Shown here in pieces: positions 7,644 to 16,726 of a DNA stretch of 26,695 nucleotides. The stretch comes from an uncultured Bacillota bacterium. GTDB lineage: Bacteria > Bacillota > Clostridia > Peptostreptococcales > Anaerovoracaceae. The position numbers and the translations under genes are program-made. Below the pieces are notes generated by a model, which made no database searches, was not told where the DNA came from, and was given only the letters and a program-made list of their open reading frames with translations. The stretch spans positions 1 through 26,695 of the forward strand of contig CAMNNG010000004.1 in the NCBI GenBank assembly GCA_946545145.1, in the 5' to 3' direction. Numbering within the stretch: the first letter of the stretch is position 1; each line of letters begins with the position of its first letter.

Positions 7644-7667
7644 GTCAGATCTTTCCTTTCTTTATTC

Positions 7668-9281
7668 TTAGTGTTTGAAGTGACGCATTCCGCTGAATAC
7701 CATGGCGATGCCCATCTCATTGGCCTTGTCGATGGACTCCTGGTCTCTTACGGATCCGCCCGGCTGTACGATGGCTGTAACTCCAGCTTCTGCAGCAGCT
7801 GTTACGCAGTCGTCGAACGGGAAGAAGGCGTCAGATGCCATAACAGCGCCCTTCATCTCGAGCAGGCATCTCTTGATGCCGTTTTCTACAGCCCAGATTC
7901 GGTTCGTCTGTCCCGGTCCGATAGCTACAGTCTGGCCGTTCTTTACGAATACGATGCCGTTGGACTTCGTGTGCTTGACGACCTTCATGGCCATTTCCAT
8001 ATCCTTCAGTTCCTGCTCTGTAGGCTCTTTCTTCGTTACGACCATCAGTCTGTTGTCGTAAACGAGCTTTCCGAATGCGGACTGACCATCGTCAGCAGCG
8101 TCTGTTGCCGGCTGGTCCGGCTTCGGAGCGTTCTCTACGTCGAATACGCCGTGGTCTACGTTCTGGATCAGAAGTCCGCCCGATACCTTCTTGATGTCGA
8201 GGTCGTCTTCCGGCGGCTGAGCCGTGATGTTCGGAAGCTTCATGATCCTTAGGTTCTTCTTCTGTTTCAGTACTTCGAGAGCATCCTCGTCGAAGTCAGG
8301 CGCGATGAGGATCTCCATGAAGATCTTGCTCATCTCCTCGGCAGTCTTCTTGTCTACCGGTCTGTTGCATGCTACGATGCCGCCGAATATCGAAACGGGG
8401 TCGCAGTCATGCGCCTTTACGTAAGCGTCATACAGGTTGTCCGCTGTACCGACGCCGCACGGATTCGCGTGTTTTACAGCAACGACTGTCGGCTCTTCGA
8501 ATTCCTTCAGTGTGGCCAGAGCGCCCTGTGTGTCGTTGATGTTGTTGAACGAAAGCTCTTTTCCGTGGAGCTGCTCAGCTGTGACGAGCGAGCCTTCCCA
8601 CGGCTGGATCTCTTTGTAGTATGTAGCCTTCTGGTGCGGGTTCTCACCGTATCTGAGATCCTGGACCTTTTCGAATGTGAGAGTCAGATCGTCGCCGTAA
8701 GGAGCGTCTATCTGCTTTCTGAGGTATTCGCTGATCATAGCGTCGTAAGCAGCCGTCGTTCTGAATACCTTAAGAGCCAGTTCGTATCTCTGCTCGTATG
8801 TTGTTCCGCCGTTCTTCAGAGCCTCGATGACCATGCCGTAGTCAGCAGGATCGCATACGACAGTTACGTCCTTGTGGTTCTTTGCGGACGATCTGAGCAT
8901 CGTCGGTCCGCCTATGTCGATGTTTTCGATAGCATCTGCAAGCGTTACGTCCGGCTTCATGATAGTAGCCTTGAACGGATACAGGTTGATAGCGACTATA
9001 TCGATAGTCTCGATACCCAGCTCCTTGAGCTGAGCCATGTGCTCCGGAACATCTCTTCTTGCGAGAAGAGCTCCGTGTACTTTCGGATGAAGCGTCTTGA
9101 CCCTTCCGTCGAGACATTCGGGGAAGCCCGTTACATCGGAAATGCCCGTTACCTTCACACCGGCCTCTTCGAGGACCTTGTGTGTTCCGCCTGTCGAAAT
9201 GATCTCTACTCCGAGTGCTTCGAGTTCCTTCGCGAATTCTACTACTCCTGTCTTGTCTGATACGCTAATGAGTGCTCTCAT
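7668..9281 (-). CDS. purH: Bifunctional AICAR transformylase / IMP cyclohydrolase PurH
   Basis: Catalyses the last two steps to IMP: formyl transfer from 10-formyl-THF to AICAR, then ring closure. The N-terminal MGS-like cyclohydrolase domain (residues about 1-150) shows SVSDKTG, STGGTHKVL and KTLHPKVHGALLARR. The transformylase domain has the catalytic Lys-His pair in VAVKHANPCGVG, then SIFGGIVACNRPVD, and ends GGSVRDQESIDKANEMG and a C-terminal GMRHFKH. At 537 residues it is slightly longer than usual, with a spacer near 360-400 rich in Asp and Pro. It starts 6 bp after the purF-like stop, with AAAGGAG overlapping that stop. Confidence 0.97.
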   Translation of the reverse strand: MRALISVSDKTGVVEFAKELEALGVEIISTGGTHKVLEEAGVKVTGISDVTGFPECLDGRVKTLHPKVHGALLARRDVPEHMAQLKELGIETIDIVAINLYPFKATIMKPDVTLADAIENIDIGGPTMLRSSAKNHKDVTVVCDPADYGMVIEALKNGGTTYEQRYELALKVFRTTAAYDAMISEYLRKQIDAPYGDDLTLTFEKVQDLRYGENPHQKATYYKEIQPWEGSLVTAEQLHGKELSFNNINDTQGALATLKEFEEPTVVAVKHANPCGVGTADNLYDAYVKAHDCDPVSIFGGIVACNRPVDKKTAEEMSKIFMEILIAPDFDEDALEVLKQKKNLRIMKLPNITAQPPEDDLDIKKVSGGLLIQNVDHGVFDVENAPKPDQPATDAADDGQSAFGKLVYDNRLMVVTKKEPTEQELKDMEMAMKVVKHTKSNGIVFVKNGQTVAIGPGQTNRIWAVENGIKRCLLEMKGAVMASDAFFPFDDCVTAAAEAGVTAIVQPGGSVRDQESIDKANEMGIAMVFSGMRHFKH

Positions 9282-9287
9282 CCTTGT

Positions 9288-10751
9288 TTACTCCTTTCCA
9301 TCCCAGCAATAAGTGCACAGTTTACATTTGTCGACTCCGATCGCCTCGATCAATCTGTCAAGTTCCTGGAAGCGCAGCGAATCGAAACCAAGTTTCTCTT
9401 CTATCATCTTAACCAGAGCTTCATGCTTTTCTGTCGTCTGATCGGCGTACTCGGCAAGCACCTCTTCAGGTATCTCCGGTGTAGATATCTTGTCTGAACC
9501 GTCCGGGTTCGCGGCAGCCGCGCCGTCGCTCATCCCTTCGAGCTCCAGTATGCATCTTCTCGTGATCAGTTCCATATCCGTTACGGATCTCGAGAAGTTC
9601 AGATATTTGCAGCCGTACATGATCGGCGGGCAGGCGCTTCTTACATGGATCTCCTTCGCGCCGTTCTCCTGCAGGTACGATACTGTCTCAGACAGCTGCG
9701 TGCCCCTGACGATGGAGTCGTCGATGAGTACGAATTTCTTGTCTTTGATTATCTGGAACACCGGCACCAGCTTCATCTTTGCGATGAGATTCCTTGCCTT
9801 CTGGTTGGTCGGCATGAAGCTCCTCGGCCATGTCGGTGTGTATTTGATGAGCGGTCTCGCGTACCTCGTATGCGAACCGTTCGCATATCCGAGCGCGTGG
9901 GCTATGCCGCTGTCCGGGACTCCCGCGATGTAGTCAACGTCCATCGGTCCGTCAGCCTCGGCCATCAGCTCTCCGTTCCTGTTTCTCATCAGCTCTACGT
10001 TCATTCCTTCGTAGATAGACGTCGTGTATCCGAAATATGTCCACAGGAACGAGCATATCCTCATCTTGTCGCCCGGCTCCTGCACGGTCTCCTCACCGTC
10101 CGGCGTTATGAAGGCGATCTCTCCCGGACCGAGCTCTCTCTTGTAGCTGTATCCGATGTTGATGAATGCGAACGATTCAGACGCAGCGCAGTATCCGCTT
10201 TCGCTCTCGCCGATGATCAGAGGCGTCCTGCCGTACTTGTCCCTTGCGGCGTACATCCCCTTGTCCGTCATGACGATCATCGTCATTGAGCCGTCGATCC
10301 TGTCCTGGGCGATCTTGATGCCTTCGACGAGGCTGTCACCCTCGGCTATGAGGGCGGCCACCAGCTCGGTGTTGTTGATCTTGCCGTGGCTCATCGACAT
10401 GAGATGACCGCGGCTGTTTCCCATAAGATCTCTTACGATCTCCTCTTTGTTGTTGATCCTTCCGACCGTCGCGAGCGCCCAGTCGCCGAGCTTCGTGTAT
10501 ACAGTAAGCGGCTGCGGATCGCCGTCGCTTATCGCGCCTATACCCATGTTGCCGGCCATTCCCTCGAGCTCCGCTTCGAACTTGCTCCTGAACGGCGAGT
10601 TCTCGATGTTGTGGATCGCTCTGTTGAATCCGTCATCCTGCAGGATGCACATTCCGCCTCTCTTGGTCCCCAGATGCGAATGATAGTCAGTTCCGAAGAA
10701 GATATCCATCACGCAGTCCTGCTTCGAGGCTACTCCGAGTATTCCTCCCAT
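9288..10751 (-). CDS. purF: PurF-like amidophosphoribosyltransferase lacking the glutaminase nucleophile
   Basis: By position and fold this supplies 5-phosphoribosylamine from PRPP, the first step of purine synthesis. The 487-residue product has both PurF domains. The PRPP site is intact (VLIDDSIVRGTQ, residues 341-352). Cysteines matching the Fe-S ligands of Bacillus-type PurF remain (Cys233, Cys381, Cys476, Cys479). The glutaminase domain appears dead. The protein begins MGGILG, so the catalytic Cys1 is Gly. By eye, GIGHVRYST has become GIGAISDGD (Arg lost), HNGNLTN is TVGRINN (oxyanion Asn lost), and SDTE is NNTE. The ATG at 10751 has AAAGG 6 bases upstream, and upstream in-frame codons add no cysteine. 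It lies 4 bp after purN. It probably uses free ammonia or a partner glutaminase, which is inference. The N-terminus resembles my recollection of Bacteroidota and clostridial PurF-like proteins. Confidence 0.88.
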   Translation of the reverse strand: MGGILGVASKQDCVMDIFFGTDYHSHLGTKRGGMCILQDDGFNRAIHNIENSPFRSKFEAELEGMAGNMGIGAISDGDPQPLTVYTKLGDWALATVGRINNKEEIVRDLMGNSRGHLMSMSHGKINNTELVAALIAEGDSLVEGIKIAQDRIDGSMTMIVMTDKGMYAARDKYGRTPLIIGESESGYCAASESFAFINIGYSYKRELGPGEIAFITPDGEETVQEPGDKMRICSFLWTYFGYTTSIYEGMNVELMRNRNGELMAEADGPMDVDYIAGVPDSGIAHALGYANGSHTRYARPLIKYTPTWPRSFMPTNQKARNLIAKMKLVPVFQIIKDKKFVLIDDSIVRGTQLSETVSYLQENGAKEIHVRSACPPIMYGCKYLNFSRSVTDMELITRRCILELEGMSDGAAAANPDGSDKISTPEIPEEVLAEYADQTTEKHEALVKMIEEKLGFDSLRFQELDRLIEAIGVDKCKLCTYCWDGKE

Positions 10752-10755
10752 TACT

Positions 10756-11355
10756 TTACTTTCCTTTCTTTTCTTCTCGTCTCTGCTTCTCAAGCTCAAT
10801 TACTGTGCGGGGGAGGAGAACATGTTCGACCTCGAGCACTCTTTCCTGAAGAGTTTCGGGCGTGTCTCCTTCTTTGACAGGGACCTTCGACTGTGCGATG
10901 ATCGGTCCCTTGTCGACTCCCTCGTTGACAAAATGCACTGTGGCGCCGCTTTCCGTCTCGCCGGCTTCAAGCACCGCCTTATGCACATTAAGACCATAAA
11001 AACCCGGTCCGCCGAATTTGGGCAGAAGAGCCGGGTGTATATTGATCACATTACCGGGGAAGCGGTCAAGAAGCTCTGATGTGACTATCTCAAGATAGCC
11101 TGCGAGCACTATCAGCTCCACGCCGGACTTTTCCATTTCATCAGCGATAACCGTCATCCTGTCGGCTATCTTCGGGTATTCCTTTTTTGTTACGGCCAGG
11201 GCTTCGATGCCTGCGTTGGCCGCCCTCTCGAGCGCATATACGCCATCCTTGCTCGAGATGACCTTCACGACATTGATCCCTGCGTCGATTATAGACTGGA
11301 GGTCAGTACCTCCTCCGGAGACCAGGACTCCTACCCGCATTCTCTCGTCACTCAT
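10756..11355 (-). CDS. purN: Phosphoribosylglycinamide formyltransferase PurN
   Basis: Transfers a formyl group from 10-formyl-THF to GAR, giving FGAR. The 199-residue length is normal. Motifs are VGVLVSGGGTDLQSI (GAR phosphate binding), NVINIHPALLPKF with the catalytic Asn and His (about 104-116), and GATVHFVNEGVDKGPII with the catalytic Asp. The C-terminus is a Lys/Glu-rich tail. Its ATG overlaps the purM stop by 8 bp (ATGAGTGA), so translation is probably coupled. AAGGTGATC serves as the ribosome site inside purM. An in-frame ATG five codons later is a possible alternative start, close to the conserved MRVGVLVSG. Confidence 0.96.
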   Translation of the reverse strand: MSDERMRVGVLVSGGGTDLQSIIDAGINVVKVISSKDGVYALERAANAGIEALAVTKKEYPKIADRMTVIADEMEKSGVELIVLAGYLEIVTSELLDRFPGNVINIHPALLPKFGGPGFYGLNVHKAVLEAGETESGATVHFVNEGVDKGPIIAQSKVPVKEGDTPETLQERVLEVEHVLLPRTVIELEKQRREEKKGK

Positions 11356-12352
11356 TGATGATCACCTTTTCTCCGTTTTCAGCCACTGTCCTGCCGATGA
11401 CATATGCCTGGCCGCCTTCAGCCTTGATCTTCTCAAGAGCAGCAGGCGCGTCTTCAGGATCTACGAACATCATCATTCCGACGCCCATGTTGAATGTCGA
11501 GAACATCTCTCTCGTCTCGATGCCGCCCGAGAGCTGCACCCTCATGAAGATCGGAAGGATCGGCCACGATCCCATGTCTACCGAAGCAGCTATGCCCTCA
11601 GGAAGTACGCGCGGAACGTTCTCGTAGAAGCCGCCGCCTGTGATGTGCACGATGCCGTTGACCTTGAGGCCTCTTACCGCCGCGCACTCTTTTGCATATA
11701 TCTTTGTAGGAACGAGGAGCTCCTTCTTCAGCTCCACATCATCTTCGCCCTCGAAGACCTTTCTTACGAGCGAGTAGCCGTTCGAATGGATGCCGCTCGA
11801 AGGAAGACCGATTATGACATCTCCTTCTTTGATGTTCTCACCGGTGATGATGTTCTCTTTGTCTACGATGCCTACGGCAAAACCTGCCATGTCGTATTCG
11901 TCCTCACCGTAGAATCCCGGCATCTCCGCCGTCTCGCCTCCGATGAGAGCGCATCCCGACTGTCTGCATCCCTCTGCTACTCCGCTGACGATATCGGCTA
12001 TCTTCTCAGCCGTTACCTTTCCTGTCGCGATGTAGTCGAGGAAGAAGAGCGGTGTCGCACCCTGACAGAGGACATCGTTGACACACATAGCCACGAGGTC
12101 GATTCCGACCGTGTCGTGCTTGTCAAGATCGAATGCGATCTTCAGTTTCGTTCCGACTCCGTCAGTACCGCTGACGAGGACGGGCTCTTTCATTCCTTCA
12201 ACAGGCGCTCTGAAAAGACCGCCGAATCCGCCGATGTCAGCAAGCACGTTCTCGTTGAAAGTAGCTTTGACATGGTCCTTCATCAGTTTGACGGCTCTTT
12301 CGCCTTCTTTAGTATCGACTCCGGCGTCTTTGTATGTAAGCTGTTTGTCCAT
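11348..12352 (-). CDS. purM: Phosphoribosylformylglycinamidine cyclo-ligase (AIR synthetase) PurM
   Basis: ATP-dependent ring closure of FGAM to aminoimidazole ribonucleotide. The 334-residue product shows the family signatures: YKDAGVDTKEGERAV at the N-terminus, VSGTDGVGTKL near residues 60-70, DLVAMCVNDVLCQGA near 92-106, GGETAEMPGFY near 156-166, and SSGIHSNGYSLVR. AGGAGG lies 7 bases before ATG. It starts 24 bp after purE and overlaps purN by 8 bp. Confidence 0.97.
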   Translation of the reverse strand: MDKQLTYKDAGVDTKEGERAVKLMKDHVKATFNENVLADIGGFGGLFRAPVEGMKEPVLVSGTDGVGTKLKIAFDLDKHDTVGIDLVAMCVNDVLCQGATPLFFLDYIATGKVTAEKIADIVSGVAEGCRQSGCALIGGETAEMPGFYGEDEYDMAGFAVGIVDKENIITGENIKEGDVIIGLPSSGIHSNGYSLVRKVFEGEDDVELKKELLVPTKIYAKECAAVRGLKVNGIVHITGGGFYENVPRVLPEGIAASVDMGSWPILPIFMRVQLSGGIETREMFSTFNMGVGMMMFVDPEDAPAALEKIKAEGGQAYVIGRTVAENGEKVIINE

Positions 12353-12376
12353 TGCTTGGCCTCCTGTGTTCCTGGG

Positions 12377-12859
12377 TTATGCGTTCATTTCTTCATCGAG
12401 CGCTCTTACTTCTTCGTCCATTTTGACTTTGTAAGCTCTGAACGCTTCTCTGAGATCCGGGTGAGCGGCTCCCATCATCTGGATAGCCAGAAGAGCCGCG
12501 TTCTCGGCTCCGCCAATAGCGACGGTCGCTACCGGCACGCCCTTGGGCATCTGGACTGTCGAGAGGAGCGAGTCCATGCCGCCCAGATCGCTCGTCTTCA
12601 TCGGGATCCCTATTACGGGAAGGACCGTCTTGGAAGCGATGACGCCTGCGAGGTGAGCAGCCTTGCCTGCTGCGCAGATCACGGCTTCGAATCCGTTCTC
12701 TTCCGCAGCTCCGGCTACCTCAGCCGCGACTTCAGGAGTCCTGTGAGCCGAGATGATCCTCGTCTCACGCTCTACTCCGAAATCATCGAGCACGCTCTCC
12801 GCCTTGCTGACGACGTCGTAATCAGATTTGCTTCCCATTATGATCAGTACTTTTTTCAT
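12377..12859 (-). CDS. purE: PurE, AIR carboxylase / N5-CAIR mutase
   Basis: Produces CAIR for the purine pathway. The 160-residue protein has MGSKSDYD at its N-terminus, ISAHRTPE (about 37-44), AAGKAAHLAGVIAS and PVIGIPM, all typical of the short class I-like PurE fold. Class I enzymes use N5-CAIR made by PurK, whereas class II uses CO2 directly. No purK is in this window, so the substrate cannot be decided here. The ribosome site (AAAGGAAGC) lies in the 15 bp gap after purL. A nearby out-of-frame ATG precedes the true start. Confidence 0.95.
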   Translation of the reverse strand: MKKVLIIMGSKSDYDVVSKAESVLDDFGVERETRIISAHRTPEVAAEVAGAAEENGFEAVICAAGKAAHLAGVIASKTVLPVIGIPMKTSDLGGMDSLLSTVQMPKGVPVATVAIGGAENAALLAIQMMGAAHPDLREAFRAYKVKMDEEVRALDEEMNA

Positions 12860-12874
12860 TTCATGCTTCCTTTT

Positions 12875-15800
12875 CTATTTGAAGTAGTTCACGCCGGCTT
12901 CGAATATTCTCTGATACTTGTTGCCCGGCACGTTCTTGAATACGTTGTCTCCGCATCTTTCGGAATGAGCCATCTTTCCGAGTATACGACCGTCCGGGCT
13001 CGTGATGCCCTCGATGGCCATGTACGAATGGTTCGGGTTGTAAGCTATATCCATAGCAGCGTTTCCTTCGAAGTCGACATACTGCGTAGCTACCTGTCCG
13101 TTCTCGATGAGCTGCTTGATCATCTCGTCCGAAGCGACAAATTTTCCTTCGCCGTGCGAGATCGCGATCGTGTGTACATCGTCTACATCGCAAAGCGACA
13201 TCCACGGCGACTTGACCGAAGCGACCCTCGTCCTGATCAGCTGCGACTGGTGACGGCCGATATCGTTGTATGTCAGAGTCGGGCTGTCTTCAGCCGGCTC
13301 TCTGATCTCACCGTACGGCAGCAGTCCGAGTTTGATCAGAGCCTGGAAGCCGTTGCAGATACCGAGCATCAGTCCGTCGCGGTCTCTCATGAGGTTGTCT
13401 ATAGCCTCGGAGATGAGCGGGTTCCTGAATACCGCAGTAATGAACTTGGCGCTTCCGTCCGGTTCGTCTCCGCCGGAGAATCCGCCCGGGATCATTACGA
13501 TCTGCGACTCCTTGATCCTGTTCGACATCTCGTTGATCGACTCGATCAGCGTCAGCTCCGAAAGGTTGTTGATGATCTGTACATGCACGTCCGCGCCCGC
13601 TTCTTCGAATGCTCTCGCGGAGTCCACCTCGCAGTTCGTTCCCGGGAATACCGGAATGACTACCTTCGGCTTTCCGTCCACGATGGCCGGACCCTTGCCC
13701 ATTCTCTCTGTGAAGGAGATGTTCTCGACTCCAGGTTCTTCTTCGTCCTTGGCTTCGTCGTATCTTACAGGGAATACTCCTTCGAGCGGAGCTGTCCATC
13801 TCTTGATGACATTTTCGAGATCGTATTCGAATGTTTCCTCATCTGTCTTGATCGAGAGAGCCTTCTCTTCAGTCGTCTCACCGATGACTTTGTAAGCGAC
13901 ATGGCCGAACAGTTCTTCAACGTCGGCGTCAGCCTTCATCTCGAGGATCATATCGCCGTATCTGGCCTCAAGAAGTTCGTTCTTCGTGATGCCTTCGATC
14001 TTCGCTCCGATCTTGTTTCCGGCAGCCATCTTCACGATCGACATGAATACGCCGCCCTTTCCGACCGGCTGAGCAGCAAGGACTTCGCCCTGCTCGATCA
14101 GCGATGTTATCTTCTTCATGTTCTCCTTGTACTTGTCGAAGTCAGGGAGATCATAGTCTTTTCTTCTTGTCTGCACGAGTACGAGCTTCGTGCCTGCTTC
14201 CTTGAACTCTGTCGACGTTACGACATCTGTATCGCATACATCTACGGCGAAGGAGATGAGTGCCGGCGGTACGTTCAGGTCATTGAATGTTCCGCTCATC
14301 GAGTCCTTTCCGCCGATAGCCGGGATCTCGAGCTCCTTCTGGACTTTCAAAGCTCCGAGCAGAGCAGCCATGGGTTTGCCCCACGATTTTTCGTCTGCCA
14401 TGTGCTCGAAGTATTCCTGGAAGGTCAGTCTGATGGTGCTGTAATCTCCGCCCATGGCAACGATCTTAGTTACCGAGTCGATGACGGAGTAGAGCGCTCC
14501 GTGGAACGGCGAAAGCTTCGCAAGTTCCGGATCGAAGCCGTAGCTCATGAGAGTAGCCGTCTTCGTATCACCATGCATAACAGGAAGCTTCGCAGCCATG
14601 CCTGCCGCAGGCGACAGCTGATATTTTCCGCCGAGCGGCATCAGGACGGAGCCCTTGCCGATCGTCGAGTCGAATCTTTCGATGAGGCCCTTCTTGCTGC
14701 AGCAGTTGAGATCGTCCAGATATCTGAGCGGATCGCTGTAGATGCTTGCCTGCGTAAGACCGGACAGCGCCTCAACAGAGACTTTCGTCTCCTGCTTGGC
14801 TCCGTTCGTATCGAGGAACTCTCTTGAAAGATTCAGGACTTCCTGGCCTCTCCACTGCATGCGCATGCGTCCGTCGCCCGTGACGCGGGCAACTACTGTG
14901 GCTTCGAGGTTTTCGTCGTTAGCGTACTTCTTGAACTTTTCTTCATGCTGTTTTGCGATGACGACGGCCATACGCTCCTGGGATTCCGATATCGCCAGTT
15001 CTGTTCCGTCGAGGCCTTCGTACTTTTTCGGGACCATGTCGAGGTTGATCGAAAGGCCCTCTGCCAGTTCGCCGATAGCTACCGACACGCCGCCTGCGCC
15101 GAAGTCGTTGCAGCGCTTTATCATCGTCGAGACTTCTTTTCTTCTGAAGAGTCTCTGTATATTTCTTTCAACAGGCGGGTTGCCCTTCTGGACCTCCGCT
15201 CCGCATTCGTTGATGGAGTCTTCCGTGTGTTCTTTTGACGAACCCGTTGCTCCGCCTATACCGTCACGGCCTGTCCTTCCGCCGACGAGAATGACGATGT
15301 CGCCTTCTTCAGGTCTCTCTCTGACTACGTGGTCAGCGGGAGCAGCTCCTACTACCGCGCCGACTTCCATTCTCTTGGCTACATACTGTGAATCATATAC
15401 TTCATCGACGAGACCTGTCGCAAGACCGATCTGGTTGCCGTATGAAGAATATCCGTGAGCCGCTTCGCGGGTTATCTTCTTCTGCGGAAGCTTTCCTGCG
15501 ATGGTCTTCTCGACCGGAGTCCTCGGGTCTCCTGCGCCCGTGACTCTCATCGCCTGATATACGTAAACTCTTCCCGACAGCGGGTCTCTGATAGCTCCGC
15601 CGAGGCACGTAGCGGCTCCGCCGAACGGCTCGATCTCTGTCGGGTGGTTGTGTGTTTCGTTCTTGAACATTACGAGCCAGTCTTCGATCTCGCCGTCGAT
15701 CTTCGCTCTTACTTTGATCGAGCATGCGTTGATCTCTTCCGACTCGTCAAGGTCGTTCGCCTTGCCTTCGCCCTTGAGATATTTCGCGCCTATGCACGCC

Positions 15801-16627
15801 ATATCCATGAGGCAGATGTCCTTGTCTCTTCCGGCGTAGACCTTTTCTCTCATCTCCATGTATTCGTCGAAGACGCCCTTGACCATAGCGCCGTAATCGC
15901 TGTCTTCGAACTTGATGTCCTTCAGCTGCGTGTTGAACGTCGTGTGACGGCAGTGGTCGGACCAGTATGTGTCGATGACCTTGAGCTCCGTCATAGTCGG
16001 ATCTCTCTTCTCGTCTCTCTTGAAGTGCTCCTGTATGAAGATGATGTCGTCATCGCTCATCGCGAATCCCATATCGACGCGGTAGTCCTTGAGCTCCTCC
16101 GGCGACATGAGGGTGAAGCCTTCGACGACGGGTACATCCTGCGGCTGAGCCATGTCCATATCGAGCACTTCGGGTTTTTCCTGAAGCGCGAACTGGCTGT
16201 CGACCGGGTTGATGCAGTACTGCGCGATCTTTTCGACTTCGCTCTGCGTTACGTCTCCTTCGAGGACGATGACTCTCGCGAACTTGACGAGCGGCTCAGC
16301 CTTCGGCACGATCAGCTTGATGCACTGAGCAGCCGAATCGGCTCTCTGGTCGTACTGTCCGGGCAGATACTCGATAGCGAACATCTTCGTCTGATCGATT
16401 CCTTCCGGCAGCTCTTCATCATAGACCGCGTCGATGGCGGGCTCTGCGAAGACCTCTCTCTTTGCCGTTTCGTACGTAGCATCATCAAGACCCTGCATGT
16501 CGTATCTGTTCAGCACTCTGATGCCTGTCAGTCCTTCGGGATGCAGATTTGTAACGATATCATTGAAAAGACCTCTAGCCTCAACGTCAAATCCCTTCTT
16601 CTTTTCTACGAATAACCGTTTAACCAT
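12875..16627 (-). CDS. purL: Phosphoribosylformylglycinamidine synthase PurL, single-chain form
   Basis: Converts FGAR and glutamine to FGAM with ATP. At 1250 residues it is the long, fused form in which the PurS-like, PurL and PurQ parts make one chain, unlike the separate purS/purL/purQ of Bacillus. The synthase core has NETHNHPTEIEPFGGAATCLGG (shown in part) and VILVGGRTGRDGIGGATGSS. The C-terminal class I glutaminase (about 975-1250) has PGTNCEVDSARAF, a nucleophile elbow GICNGFQ with Cys near 1091, and a catalytic His-Glu in MAHSERCG near 1221. This glutaminase looks intact, in contrast with the PurF-like protein. AAAGGAG precedes ATG by 8 bases. It is the first gene of the operon behind a regulated-looking leader. 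Confidence 0.97.
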   Translation of the reverse strand: MVKRLFVEKKKGFDVEARGLFNDIVTNLHPEGLTGIRVLNRYDMQGLDDATYETAKREVFAEPAIDAVYDEELPEGIDQTKMFAIEYLPGQYDQRADSAAQCIKLIVPKAEPLVKFARVIVLEGDVTQSEVEKIAQYCINPVDSQFALQEKPEVLDMDMAQPQDVPVVEGFTLMSPEELKDYRVDMGFAMSDDDIIFIQEHFKRDEKRDPTMTELKVIDTYWSDHCRHTTFNTQLKDIKFEDSDYGAMVKGVFDEYMEMREKVYAGRDKDICLMDMACIGAKYLKGEGKANDLDESEEINACSIKVRAKIDGEIEDWLVMFKNETHNHPTEIEPFGGAATCLGGAIRDPLSGRVYVYQAMRVTGAGDPRTPVEKTIAGKLPQKKITREAAHGYSSYGNQIGLATGLVDEVYDSQYVAKRMEVGAVVGAAPADHVVRERPEEGDIVILVGGRTGRDGIGGATGSSKEHTEDSINECGAEVQKGNPPVERNIQRLFRRKEVSTMIKRCNDFGAGGVSVAIGELAEGLSINLDMVPKKYEGLDGTELAISESQERMAVVIAKQHEEKFKKYANDENLEATVVARVTGDGRMRMQWRGQEVLNLSREFLDTNGAKQETKVSVEALSGLTQASIYSDPLRYLDDLNCCSKKGLIERFDSTIGKGSVLMPLGGKYQLSPAAGMAAKLPVMHGDTKTATLMSYGFDPELAKLSPFHGALYSVIDSVTKIVAMGGDYSTIRLTFQEYFEHMADEKSWGKPMAALLGALKVQKELEIPAIGGKDSMSGTFNDLNVPPALISFAVDVCDTDVVTSTEFKEAGTKLVLVQTRRKDYDLPDFDKYKENMKKITSLIEQGEVLAAQPVGKGGVFMSIVKMAAGNKIGAKIEGITKNELLEARYGDMILEMKADADVEELFGHVAYKVIGETTEEKALSIKTDEETFEYDLENVIKRWTAPLEGVFPVRYDEAKDEEEPGVENISFTERMGKGPAIVDGKPKVVIPVFPGTNCEVDSARAFEEAGADVHVQIINNLSELTLIESINEMSNRIKESQIVMIPGGFSGGDEPDGSAKFITAVFRNPLISEAIDNLMRDRDGLMLGICNGFQALIKLGLLPYGEIREPAEDSPTLTYNDIGRHQSQLIRTRVASVKSPWMSLCDVDDVHTIAISHGEGKFVASDEMIKQLIENGQVATQYVDFEGNAAMDIAYNPNHSYMAIEGITSPDGRILGKMAHSERCGDNVFKNVPGNKYQRIFEAGVNYFK

Positions 16628-16692
16628 GTTTCAAACTCCTTTGTCATACTCAAGACACATCGGTTTCTATCTGTCTCAAGACCGCAAAATGC

Positions 16693-16714
16693 AAAAAACA
16701 GCGGAGTGCGCTGT
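16693..16714 (-). terminator. Attenuator-like terminator in the purL leader
   Basis: On the minus strand ACAGCG-CACTC-CGCTGT is a perfect 6 bp stem running into six T (16698-16693). It lies between the operon promoter and the purL start, about 65 bases before ATG. Such a position makes sense as a conditional terminator (attenuator), because the only gene upstream of the promoter is already separate. Confidence 0.7.
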
Positions 16715-16726
16715 CTTTTTAACTTT

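Noticed and set aside
11207..14827. A 1206-codon open frame on the plus strand
   Set aside because: It lies wholly antisense to purN, purM, purE and purL. Its product is Arg/Ser/Leu-rich with no recognisable motif, as expected for a shadow of GC-biased codons.
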